Source: JABFSC01 sp031389045
GTDB taxonomy: Bacteria; Desulfobacterota; Binatia; Bin18
Assembly: GCA_031389045.1 (NCBI GenBank)
Contig: JANMSE010000455.1
Span: 1 to 21,670, forward strand
Direction of reading: 5' to 3'
DNA: 21,670 nt
In this document: positions 1-7,636 of the stretch, piece after piece
How positions within the stretch are numbered: position 1 is the stretch's first letter
How the letters are laid out: each line of letters opens with the position of its first letter
Notes under the pieces: model-generated
What the model saw: only the letters and a program-made list of their open reading frames with translations
Database searches by the model: none
What the model was told of the DNA's origin: nothing
Program-made: the position numbers and the translations under genes

Positions 1-513
1 GTCCAGGGCTGATGCGCTTCGGAACCGTAAGTAGGCCCACAGTCCGGCGAAGAGACACAAGCCTCCGAGAATGTCGCGTCTGCCCGCGATGTACGTCACG
101 GCGTCGGTCTGCACCGGATGCAACGCCCACAGGAATGCGATCAACACGGCGGGACGCCAACGCCAATGCTCTTCCTCGACAGTCGGTGCGTTCGTCAGCC
201 GCAACGCCACCAGAAAAACCAAACAGGCAGTGACCCAATGGTACAGCAGGTTGCTAAGGTGAAACACCCACGGCTGCATGCCCCCGATGCGATAATCGAG
301 AAGGTAGGAAAATGTGCGCAACGGACGGTAGCCAAGCGAGAGAGGGTCGCTCAGCACCGCCCAGAGTGAGAGTGACGTGCGAATGACCGGCCTATCAACG
401 ACGAGCAGATAATCATCAAAAACAAACCCATTTCCCAACGAGTTATAATATGCTCCGCCAATCGCGATGGCGAGGCTCACGCAGACAACCAGTCGCTTCA
501 TCCCACCCCTCAT
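1..513 (-). CDS. GT-C fold membrane glycosyltransferase, TMTC/DUF1736-like, N-terminal part (cut by window edge)
   Basis: The reverse frame is open from the ATG at 513 to position 1, so this is the first 171 residues of a larger protein. Visible features are an N-terminal membrane segment (VVCVSLAIAIGG), the motif FVFDDYLLV with an Asp-Asp pair typical of GT-C enzymes, then YRPLRTFSY, HLSNLLYHW and ALHPVQTDAVTYIAGRRD. This series is characteristic of the TMTC/TPR-containing O-mannosyltransferase-like family, whose members usually continue with more membrane segments and C-terminal TPR repeats (not visible here). The start at 513 is favoured because GGAG lies 5 nt upstream; an in-frame ATG at 501 is the alternative. 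The gene begins 18 nt after the gspD stop on the same strand, so it may be co-transcribed with the secretion genes. A link to glycosylation of exported proteins is inference only. Confidence 0.72.
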   Translation of the reverse strand, partial: MRGGMKRLVVCVSLAIAIGGAYYNSLGNGFVFDDYLLVVDRPVIRTSLSLWAVLSDPLSLGYRPLRTFSYLLDYRIGGMQPWVFHLSNLLYHWVTACLVFLVALRLTNAPTVEEEHWRWRPAVLIAFLWALHPVQTDAVTYIAGRRDILGGLCLFAGLWAYLRFRSASALD

Positions 514-531
514 AGCCACTCCGCCGTGTTG

Positions 532-2982
532 TTACTGGTCCGCTGGTTTTGCTGGTGCTGATGGAGGTGTCGGCGTGCTCTCCAAAGTCGTTTTCTGACT
601 AGAAACTCCCTGCCTCCGACCGATCAATTCCTTGAGACCGCGAATGCGTTCTTGAAATTCCTCAGTCACCTCCTGGGCTTCGTTGCGGTCACGAATCACA
701 TGAGGGGTAATCAAAATAATCAACTCGGTTCGAGTCGTCAGATCCCGATCTGTACGGAAGAGACGGCCCAGCACGGGAATATCCATGAGAAATGGTACCC
801 CACTGCGTGAGCGGGACATTTGATCGTCAATGATACCACCGATCAGCACCGATTGGCCGTCTTGCACGACCACGGTTGTTTCCGCTTGCCGCGAAGAGAA
901 ACTTGGCGAATTCGTGGCGCCAAACTCCGGGGTGCGTACCGAGCTGACCTCTTGAGTGATCTCCATATTCACCAGGCCAGCGGAGTTGATCTGCGGCAGA
1001 ATGGTGAGAATTTTCCCGGTATCACGGTATTGCACACTTGAGAAGACCCGGTCTGTGTTGCTGCTGGAAAAATTTTGTTGTGTCGAAGTTAAGATGGGAA
1101 TTTCTTCACCAATGAGAATGTGAGCCTCACGATTGTCGGCGGCGATAACGTGCGGAGTAGCCAGACTTTTCACGTTCGAACGAGACGCCAGGGCATTGAT
1201 GAGCACCAGAAACTGCCTACGGTCAGTAATAATAGAGAAAAGGCCGTCGCCGCCAATTCTCGCCCCCTTCTTCGCGGCCCTCAACAGGGAATTAGGGTTA
1301 ATCGAATCGGATGTGACGCCACCCGGAGACGGGGTCGGGTTATCGGGGTCCTCTACTGGAAGCTCACCGAGCACTCTGTTGAGCCCGCCAGTGGCCACGG
1401 CGTATTCCACGCCAAATTGGAGTTCGCCATCCAGGCTAATCTCGGCGATCATCGTTTCAATCAACACTTGCCGTGGGACCACATCAAGTTTCCGCAGGAC
1501 CTCTTTAATCATCGCATAGTCCCGCGCAGTGGCGAGGATAATCAACGAATTCGTGCTTTCATTCGCGACGATATTCACCTCTTCCTTGAAAATCGGCTTC
1601 TCACCTTCTTTTGGAGCAATCAACACCGTTTGGGTGCCACCACCTCCGCCACCACCACCCCCACGTCCACCACTCCGCCCCCCACGTCCACCACCTCCGC
1701 CGCCCAAACTACCACCACTTCCGCCGCCCAAACCGCCACCACCGCCGCCACCACCGCCCAAACTACTACCACCACTCCGACTTCGACTCCGCCTTCCTCC
1801 GCCACCGTCGGATCCGCTCAAGCCAGCTTCTCCTACCCCTCCAGTGCTACTCCTCCCACCACTCTCCCCTTGAGAACCCCGTCGTCCACTCGTCCCGCCA
1901 CCACCACCGCCACCGTCACCCCCATAGAGTTCTCCCAGGACTTCCGCCAACTCAGCGGCTTTGGTGTTTTCCACCGCATAGACATGCACGATCCGGCCAC
2001 CACCTTTCTCCGGTGGGACATCAAGGACTTTGATCCATTTTTTCACTTGCGCTTGGAGTTCGGTATTAAAAGCGATCACCACGATCGAATTCAGCCGCGC
2101 CAGAGGAATGACGAAGACTCCCCGCTCGGTCGCCGACTTCGGCGTCACGCCATACGGTTCGAGAATTCCTTTCAGTTCATCACCGAGATCATCGACGTTG
2201 GCGTTTTCAACACGATAGACTTCGGCATGGAGGTCGCGGAACGTATCCACATCGAACGTTTGAACCAGTTCCTTGAGACGATCAACATTGGTCGCCAAAT
2301 CGGAAATAATAACCAAGTTCGCCCGCGGATAGGCAATAACATCTCCCCCTGGCGAAACGAACGGCTGGAGCACCTTGGCCATCTCCTCCGCCGCCAAGTG
2401 TTCAACTTTGACTAACTCAAGGATAAACCGGTCCTCAGCCCTCGCCCGGATACGAGTGTCGTCGTTGTGGGAAAGTGGCGCTTTTGTTTTTGCTTCACCA
2501 ACGGGGGCAATTTGATATAAATTTCCGACCTTGACCGCCGTAATGCCGTTCGCTCGCAAAATCTGGTGAAAGATCGGAAACAAATCTCGCCCAGCAATGC
2601 GTCCCGTGGTGCGAATCGTCACTTGCCCTTGGACACGCGGATCAATGGTATAGCTAATATCCAAAGCGGTCGCGAGGCTATGAATGACCTCACGGATATC
2701 CGCTCCCTCGAAATTGAGCACCACGGCCTCATCTCCGCTGGGGGCGACCATCGAAGCTTTGGTCTCTACTTTTTTTGGTGGCTCGGGTGCGGCCTCTGCC
2801 TTTGGGGGTGGTGGCGCGGGTACGGCCTTGGGCGCTGCCGGTACGGGGGCTGGCATGTCTCTCGCCCTGGGTAATCGTGGCGGGGACTCCTGTGCCCACA
2901 CCGGCAGGGCAGAGAGAAGCCACACCAACATCACAGTGGATTGCCATCGCAGAACTGTTCGTTTCTTCATACGCCGCAGCAT
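532..2982 (-). CDS. gspD: Type II secretion system secretin GspD
   Basis: Outer-membrane secretin channel, 816 aa from the chosen start. A signal peptide ends near VWA-Q (residues 28-31) and is followed by a Pro/Ala-rich linker. The N0 domain spans about 85-162 (VVLNFEGADIREVI), N1 about 184-246, N2 about 250-325, N3 about 330-505, and the secretin core about 500-765 with VPFLMDIPVLGRLF and ELIILITPHVI near its end. N3 is split by a Gly/Ser/Arg-only stretch at residues 354-449, far longer than the usual loop. The reverse frame stays open upstream to 3177 but overlaps gspC there. I placed the start at the ATG at 2982, 1 nt after the gspC stop (TAGGATG), which suggests translational coupling; the ATG at 2970 is also possible. 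The C-terminus has a charged helix and a Pro/Thr-rich tail, where a pilotin could bind. No Cys follows the signal peptide, so it is not an obvious lipoprotein. Confidence 0.95.
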   Translation of the reverse strand: MLRRMKKRTVLRWQSTVMLVWLLSALPVWAQESPPRLPRARDMPAPVPAAPKAVPAPPPPKAEAAPEPPKKVETKASMVAPSGDEAVVLNFEGADIREVIHSLATALDISYTIDPRVQGQVTIRTTGRIAGRDLFPIFHQILRANGITAVKVGNLYQIAPVGEAKTKAPLSHNDDTRIRARAEDRFILELVKVEHLAAEEMAKVLQPFVSPGGDVIAYPRANLVIISDLATNVDRLKELVQTFDVDTFRDLHAEVYRVENANVDDLGDELKGILEPYGVTPKSATERGVFVIPLARLNSIVVIAFNTELQAQVKKWIKVLDVPPEKGGGRIVHVYAVENTKAAELAEVLGELYGGDGGGGGGGTSGRRGSQGESGGRSSTGGVGEAGLSGSDGGGGRRSRSRSGGSSLGGGGGGGGGLGGGSGGSLGGGGGGRGGRSGGRGGGGGGGGGTQTVLIAPKEGEKPIFKEEVNIVANESTNSLIILATARDYAMIKEVLRKLDVVPRQVLIETMIAEISLDGELQFGVEYAVATGGLNRVLGELPVEDPDNPTPSPGGVTSDSINPNSLLRAAKKGARIGGDGLFSIITDRRQFLVLINALASRSNVKSLATPHVIAADNREAHILIGEEIPILTSTQQNFSSSNTDRVFSSVQYRDTGKILTILPQINSAGLVNMEITQEVSSVRTPEFGATNSPSFSSRQAETTVVVQDGQSVLIGGIIDDQMSRSRSGVPFLMDIPVLGRLFRTDRDLTTRTELIILITPHVIRDRNEAQEVTEEFQERIRGLKELIGRRQGVSSQKTTLESTPTPPSAPAKPADQ
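1636..1923 (-). repeat. Gly/Ser/Arg low-complexity coding repeat inside gspD
   Basis: About 290 nt of GGN-rich coding sequence (CCACC-rich on the plus strand) encode a nearly pure Gly/Ser/Arg segment in the N3 domain of the secretin. It includes runs of eight or nine glycines and an RSRSRS-like cluster. It sits between ELYGG and TQTVLIAPKEG, where other secretins have a short variable loop. Repeat slippage could change its length between strains. Confidence 0.9.
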
Positions 2983-2983
2983 C

Positions 2984-3739
2984 CTATTCTTCTTCCGCTC
3001 CTTGGTCTTCTTCGATGGTCTCCCCACGTGCTCTCGCCTCATCAATCGCGGCCCGCCGTCGAATCTGCCGTAATCGTTGTTGCATTTGCTGGATATTCTC
3101 ACGTAAGGCTTGCGCCTCTTCTTGCGACGCATTCTCGCCAATCGGATCGATTGGAGGCTCTTGTTGTGGCATCCCATCTGGATGACGGCCTTGAGGAATG
3201 CCCGCTTGTGGGTCAGGAGCCATCATCTGGGGAGCTTGGGCGGCGAGTCCGCTTTCCAGGATAGCCAGCGCTAACGTCACCTCGCCTCCATCCGTTCCCA
3301 TCCCTAATTTCACCTCGGTCGGGGTCACGGACAGCAGGTGATACTCACCCAGCGTATCCCCTTGCTTCACCCGAACCGCCTTCCCCCCTTGCGTGGCATC
3401 GGTAAACATGGCCTCGGTCTGGCTCCGAGAAACCACGATCCCAACCAGTTTCAGATGCGACGGAGGCGGAACGACTTTGGTATCCTCCACGGTAACAACC
3501 TCTTCCACACGACCACGATTGGGATCGAAGAGATTTTTCGCGGCGATCACGTTCACTTGTGGAGCCAAGCTTTCCGGGGTCATGCGTGACGGGGGACGCG
3601 TTTTGGGAGCCTGCCCCTGAGACGGGCTGGGCGCGGCCAGCGGCGGGGGTAAGGCTCGCCGCCACGTGATGCCAATCTGCCACAGCAGCAGGAGAACAAT
3701 CAGACCAAGGGATATCTCTAATGCACGTCGGATTCGCAT
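2984..3739 (-). CDS. gspC: GspC-like inner-membrane T2SS protein
   Basis: This 251-aa protein has one N-terminal membrane helix (about residues 7-25), a Pro-rich periplasmic linker, and a homology-region (HR) domain at about 60-165. The HR domain includes AAKNLFDPNRG and a LVGIVVSRSQTEAMF / VKQGDTLGEYHLLSVTPTEVKL pattern typical of GspC/PilP. It lacks a PDZ domain; instead the C-terminus (about 205-245) is a Glu/Gln/Arg-rich helix likely to form a coiled coil. GspC links the inner-membrane platform to the secretin through its HR domain, and the gene lies directly upstream of gspD, which fits. It starts with ATG 19 nt after the gspM stop. The role is well supported by context; the name GspC rather than a generic 'type II secretion protein N' is slightly less certain. 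Confidence 0.85.
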   Translation of the reverse strand: MRIRRALEISLGLIVLLLLWQIGITWRRALPPPLAAPSPSQGQAPKTRPPSRMTPESLAPQVNVIAAKNLFDPNRGRVEEVVTVEDTKVVPPPSHLKLVGIVVSRSQTEAMFTDATQGGKAVRVKQGDTLGEYHLLSVTPTEVKLGMGTDGGEVTLALAILESGLAAQAPQMMAPDPQAGIPQGRHPDGMPQQEPPIDPIGENASQEEAQALRENIQQMQQRLRQIRRRAAIDEARARGETIEEDQGAEEE

Positions 3740-3758
3740 GGATCACTCGCGGTGACGT

Positions 3759-4373
3759 TTATGCCCCGGCTCCCTGCATGACCCCGCCAACTTCAAGGGT
3801 CACGGTCAATGGGGGCGCTTTGACGGCTCCCTGGCCCACTTGTTGCGCCATCCGCAAGCTATAGGCTCCACGGACTTCGAGCGTTGAGACGGCCAGCAGC
3901 CATTCGTCATATTCAACCCCGGCCACGAATTTCGCGATGGCGGGTAAGTCCCCACGCAAGGTCATCTGCACGGTCGTCTTGCGAAAATCGCCCGCGGCCT
4001 CATCGCGCAAGGCCACGGTGGACAGCACTTCCAGCCCACTCGTACTCGCGATGTGTTGTAACCGCTCTTGGAGACGAGACGCCGCCAGGGCTGGCGTCTC
4101 CCCCGGAACAAATCGTTCCTGCGATGCCTTGATCCGTTGCCGCAACTGCGTCACTTGTTGTTCCGCTTGGGGCGCGCGATCCCGCACGCGCCCCATCTTG
4201 GTGATGGCCTCGGATTGCTGGACAATTTGCTCCTCAAGTCCCTGTGTATAGGACCGATACGGCCGCACGATCATGTGAACCAGGAGCGTCAGCGCGACCA
4301 TCGCAAGGACAAGGCCGACGAGGAGCCGTTCGCGCCACGCTAACCGATGCCACAATTGCGTTATTCTTTGCAT
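3759..4373 (-). CDS. gspM: T2SS assembly-platform protein GspM (PilO-like)
   Basis: This 204-aa protein has a short cytoplasmic N-terminus (MQRITQLWHRLAWRERLLVG), one membrane helix at about 16-38, a periplasmic coiled-coil stretch rich in Gln/Glu (about 40-90) and a C-terminal ferredoxin-like region. This is the GspM/PilO plan. GspM partners GspL in the inner membrane to form the assembly platform. The start codon ATG lies inside the end of gspL (13-nt overlap), consistent with coupled translation and a fixed L:M ratio. Sequence in this family is poorly conserved, so the call rests on topology, length and position between gspL and gspC. Confidence 0.85.
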   Translation of the reverse strand: MQRITQLWHRLAWRERLLVGLVLAMVALTLLVHMIVRPYRSYTQGLEEQIVQQSEAITKMGRVRDRAPQAEQQVTQLRQRIKASQERFVPGETPALAASRLQERLQHIASTSGLEVLSTVALRDEAAGDFRKTTVQMTLRGDLPAIAKFVAGVEYDEWLLAVSTLEVRGAYSLRMAQQVGQGAVKAPPLTVTLEVGGVMQGAGA

Positions 4374-5812
4374 GGTTCCGCCTGGGCCCCGAGCGTGAAG
4401 GTCTCACCCTGGGGTGTCCTGGTGAAGGGCGCTTTCGGGGCGACGTTGCGCAGACACGGGGAATTCTCAAGGTCCGCCAAGAGATCGGCGGCCGATTTCG
4501 CCCCGTCGCCCGCCGTGTCTCCCTCTTTCGGAGAGAGGTTCAAGCCGCTCATTTCGATATCACCATCCTTGTAGCGAAAGTGATTGAGATAAAAGCGTTC
4601 TGGGAGCACCTCGGTGAGGCTTTTCAGAATCAGCACGACTTTTCTTTGCGTGACGCCATCAAGCGTCTTCAATCGCGCTTGGAGTTTAGCGCCCTCGTCT
4701 TCTTGGGTCTGCACCCGCGAGACGGGCTCTTGCAAAGTCGCCTGCTGTTGGGCGAGTGAACGTAATATCCGATGTTGTTGCGCTAACCCACTGCCGAGCC
4801 ACACCACGCAGAGGATGGCGATCACGCCCCCCAGAATGACGGTGAATGGCGACACGCGCTTTTCACGCTGGGCACGCCGGTCCTTGGGGAGCAGATTGAC
4901 GGCCTCGATGCCTTCGCCGATCGCTTGTAACGCGGCCCCAAGCGCGGGCAAGGCGGCGGGTGGCAGCATCTCGCCCGCCGTGAGCGCGAACTGGGCCGCC
5001 GTCAACGCTTGTAAATCATGGGAGGCATCCACCTCCAAGGGCAACGAGTCACTCGCGCCCCCCAGAAACACTGGCGCTTCGCTCGTCGGCACTCCGGGGA
5101 AACTACGCATCAACGTTTGCGCCAGCAACTCGTCCAGCTCCGCTTTGCTCACATTTTGTGCAAGCGGCGCCATTTGACTCGCCACCAGACGTCGCCCCCC
5201 AATACTATCGAGCTCGACCCAGCCATCATCCCGCACGACCAAAAGGCACGGAGCCTGTAAGGACACCTGGCAAAACGCCAACGCGCTCGTCAAGGCGGCG
5301 CTACTGAGGGTCACGGTTTGTGGGCGGAGCTGGGCGTGCTGGAGTGTCGCTAGGTAGGCTTCGATTTCCTCGCGTCCAAACGCGAACAGCGTGACCTCGA
5401 TACGCTTTTCTTCGGTACCGACATCAAAGGTGAGGTAGTCGGTGAAGACACTTTCCTTGGCGATGGGCAACAAGCGGTCGCTCTGGTAGTCAATCACATC
5501 GGGCAGGACGTCACGCGCCGTTTCGGGGACAACCAACCGGCTGACATAGGCGGCGCGGCGCGGCAAGGACAGCACCACTTGGTCGGGCACGGTCTCCATA
5601 TCTTGGAGAAATATGCCCAAAACCCGCGCGAATTCCTCAAACCGTTCCGGGCCGGTCTCCGGCAGCGGCGTGGTTTTCGCGCTCACGAGCGACACGTTCA
5701 CGAAGCGCTTCGCGACATGCACGAAGCTCACGTCTTGTAACCCAATGGCGATCCCGAGTCCGTGTGAGAAATCAGCTTTGGCCAGCCGTTGCATTGTGGC
5801 GCGTAGTTCCAC
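4361..5812 (-). CDS. gspL: T2SS assembly-platform protein GspL (PilM-PilN fusion type)
   Basis: This 483-aa protein has a cytoplasmic actin-like (PilM-like) region at about 15-300 and a motif before the membrane, INLLPKDRR-like (here VNLLPKDRRAQREKRVSP). One transmembrane helix follows at about 320-345, then a periplasmic coiled coil and a C-terminal PilN/GspL-like ferredoxin fold. GspL normally recruits the GspE ATPase to the inner membrane. It starts with GTG at 5812 behind a G-rich run that could serve as ribosome binding site; an ATG at 5794 is the alternative. It lies 37 nt after gspG and overlaps gspM by 13 nt. The absence of gspE nearby is notable because GspL is the main GspE anchor. 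Confidence 0.88.
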   Translation of the reverse strand: MELRATMQRLAKADFSHGLGIAIGLQDVSFVHVAKRFVNVSLVSAKTTPLPETGPERFEEFARVLGIFLQDMETVPDQVVLSLPRRAAYVSRLVVPETARDVLPDVIDYQSDRLLPIAKESVFTDYLTFDVGTEEKRIEVTLFAFGREEIEAYLATLQHAQLRPQTVTLSSAALTSALAFCQVSLQAPCLLVVRDDGWVELDSIGGRRLVASQMAPLAQNVSKAELDELLAQTLMRSFPGVPTSEAPVFLGGASDSLPLEVDASHDLQALTAAQFALTAGEMLPPAALPALGAALQAIGEGIEAVNLLPKDRRAQREKRVSPFTVILGGVIAILCVVWLGSGLAQQHRILRSLAQQQATLQEPVSRVQTQEDEGAKLQARLKTLDGVTQRKVVLILKSLTEVLPERFYLNHFRYKDGDIEMSGLNLSPKEGDTAGDGAKSAADLLADLENSPCLRNVAPKAPFTRTPQGETFTLGAQAEPCKE

Positions 5813-5849
5813 TCATCCCCCCCATACACATTCGCGAGACGCGCTCCCG

Positions 5850-6272
5850 CTAATCGGCTGAGGAAATATCAGCGGCCAGCGCGCTCCCACCACTCGTGCC
5901 ATCCTCTCCGTGCGAGATCAAATCGTAAGGGCCATTCTCTCCAGGGCTGCGATACACATAGGGATGATCCCACGGGTCCGGGGGAACATTTTTTTTCAGA
6001 TAGGGCCCATCCCAGCGCGGGAGGCTTCCTGGATTCTGACGTAACGCTTGCAACCCTTCCTGGGAATTGGGGTAACGACCGACATCAAGCTTGAACATGT
6101 CCAACGCGGTTCCTAACTCCGATATTTGCGTGCGCGCGATTTTCGGTTTCTGTTTGTCTTGCTGCCCAATAAGGGCTGGAGCAACCAGCGCCACCAGCAT
6201 GCCGAGGATCGCCATTACTACCAGCAATTCGATCAAAGTAAACCCTGCTTGCGTACGTCTCCGACCAGGCAT
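5850..6272 (-). CDS. gspG: Major pseudopilin GspG
   Basis: This 140-aa prepilin has a short basic leader MPGRRRTQAG followed by FTLIELLVVMAILGMLVAL. GspO/PilD cleaves after the Gly and N-methylates the Phe, and the conserved Glu at +5 is present. The C-terminal region has the GspG pattern GRYPNSQEGLQAL, then PDPWDHPYVYRSPG and YDLISHGEDG..GG. The usual DPWGNPY is DPWDHPY here. I chose the ATG at 6272 because AGGAGG lies 9 nt upstream (6282-6287); the TTG at 6278 is too close to that site. GspG forms the endopilus that pushes substrates through GspD. No gspH, I, J or K follow in this cluster. Confidence 0.95.
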   Translation of the reverse strand: MPGRRRTQAGFTLIELLVVMAILGMLVALVAPALIGQQDKQKPKIARTQISELGTALDMFKLDVGRYPNSQEGLQALRQNPGSLPRWDGPYLKKNVPPDPWDHPYVYRSPGENGPYDLISHGEDGTSGGSALAADISSAD

Positions 6273-6296
6273 CGCCAACTCCCTCCTTCGGTATTG

Positions 6297-7544
6297 TTAG
6301 AAAGCTAAATCATTCATGCTGAAGATACCCAGCAGCATCCCCACCACCACGAACCCGACGATGAGTCCCATCACCACGATGAGCAGCGGCTCCACCATCG
6401 AGACCAACTGCCGCAACTGATTATGCGTCTCTTTTTCGTAGTACTCGGAGACACGCATGAGCATTTCATCCAGCCGTCCGGTTTCTTCTCCGACACTCAC
6501 CATTTGTAATGCTAACGTCGGAAAGACACCACCGCGACCAAGAGGGACGCCAATCCCCTGCCCTTCACGCACCCCCACCCGCACGTCTTTCAACGCCTGC
6601 CGAATCACCTGATTGCCCGCCACGGCCTCCACCACCTCCAGCGCTTGCAACAGCGGCACACCACTCTTGAGCAACGTGCCCAAGGTCCGGGCAAAGTGGG
6701 CGACTTCGCGCTTGCGGACGAGGTCGCCCAACAGGGGCATGCGCAGCCGCCATCGATCCCACGCGAAGCGCCCCTGCGGAGTCGCTAGATATTGCCGCAC
6801 CCCGAACCAACCGCCAATAGCCATCACCACCCCAACCCACCAATAGGCATGCAACCCACCACTGATCGCCAAGAGCAGCTTGGTCGAAGTCGGCAGCGCA
6901 TCACCCATATCCTTGAAGAGGGTCGTAAACTTTGGCAACACAAACGTGAACATGAAGATAATCGATAAACTACCAACAATGATGAGAATCACCGGATAGG
7001 CGAGCGCCGACTTGATCTCGTCTTGGACCTCTTGGGCGCGCTCAAGGTACTCAGCTAATCGTTGCAACGCGGTATCGAGAAATCCGCCGACTTCTCCGGC
7101 CTTCACCATATTGACGTAGAGAGGGGGAAAAATCTTCGGAAATTCTTCGAGCGCTTCCGCGAATGACTTGCCTTGCTGAACCGACCGTAAGATTTGCCCG
7201 ATCGCCTGTTTCAGTTCGGCTTTGTCCGCGATGTTGCTCGCCACCGAGAGCGCACGGTCCAAAGGCAGCCCGGCGGAAATCAACGTCGCGAGTTCGCGCG
7301 TGAGAATCTGAAGATCTCGTTGTTTCACTTTACCGCGACGCGGCAGAGAGGGCAGTGCCGCTAGCGTAAGGGGTCGCCGCGCCCCCCCCGTCTTCACTTG
7401 TAGCTGTCCAGGCTCCGCGATGCGGAGTGGGACGTACCCTTGATCTTGGAGGCGAGAGGCAACGATCCGCTCCTCGCTGGCCTCCATCATGCCTTCAATG
7501 AGTTTCCCTTGAGGAGTCGCCGCTTGATAGTGGAATTGCGCCAT
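6297..7544 (-). CDS. gspF: T2SS inner-membrane platform protein GspF
   Basis: This 415-aa polytopic protein starts with the family signature MAQFHYQAATPQGKLIEGMMEA. It has two T2SSF helical domains, about 75-200 (LTRELATLISAGLPLDRALSV, VKAGEVGGFLDTAL) and about 280-400 (FARTLGTLLKSGVPLLQAL, VSVGEETGRLDEML). These are separated and followed by membrane segments, the last being LLIVVMGLIVGFVVVGMLLGIF. Its length matches the family norm. It is the first gene of the secretion cluster and is followed after 24 nt by gspG. A possible promoter lies just upstream (7569-7597). Confidence 0.95.
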   Translation of the reverse strand: MAQFHYQAATPQGKLIEGMMEASEERIVASRLQDQGYVPLRIAEPGQLQVKTGGARRPLTLAALPSLPRRGKVKQRDLQILTRELATLISAGLPLDRALSVASNIADKAELKQAIGQILRSVQQGKSFAEALEEFPKIFPPLYVNMVKAGEVGGFLDTALQRLAEYLERAQEVQDEIKSALAYPVILIIVGSLSIIFMFTFVLPKFTTLFKDMGDALPTSTKLLLAISGGLHAYWWVGVVMAIGGWFGVRQYLATPQGRFAWDRWRLRMPLLGDLVRKREVAHFARTLGTLLKSGVPLLQALEVVEAVAGNQVIRQALKDVRVGVREGQGIGVPLGRGGVFPTLALQMVSVGEETGRLDEMLMRVSEYYEKETHNQLRQLVSMVEPLLIVVMGLIVGFVVVGMLLGIFSMNDLAF

Positions 7545-7568
7545 ACTGAAAATTCTCGTTCTTCTTAG

Positions 7569-7597
7569 CCGATACCCGCCAGTTTCTTCGTTGTCAA
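7569..7597 (-). promoter_or_regulatory. Possible sigma-70-type promoter of the gsp operon
   Basis: On the minus strand a perfect TTGACA (7597-7592) is followed after 17 nt by TATCGG (7574-7569), a weak -10 box. It lies in the 92-nt gap between the LLM gene and gspF and would give a leader of about 20 nt. The -10 match is only 3 of 6, so this is tentative. Confidence 0.35.
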
Positions 7598-7636
7598 CGC
7601 AAGCCCACGCCTCACAGGCCGTGCGACCGGGATGGC

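Noticed and set aside
12..369. Short overlapping plus-strand frames at the left edge
   Set aside because: They lie opposite a convincing GT-C-like coding frame that continues past the window edge.
1529..1873. Proline-rich plus-strand open frame
   Set aside because: Poly-Pro arises only because GGN codons of gspD read as CCN on the other strand.
1120..2415. 431-aa plus-strand open frame opposite gspD
   Set aside because: It is the antisense of a well-supported secretin, with Thr/Pro/Ala runs caused by the Gly-codon repeat and no recognisable domain.
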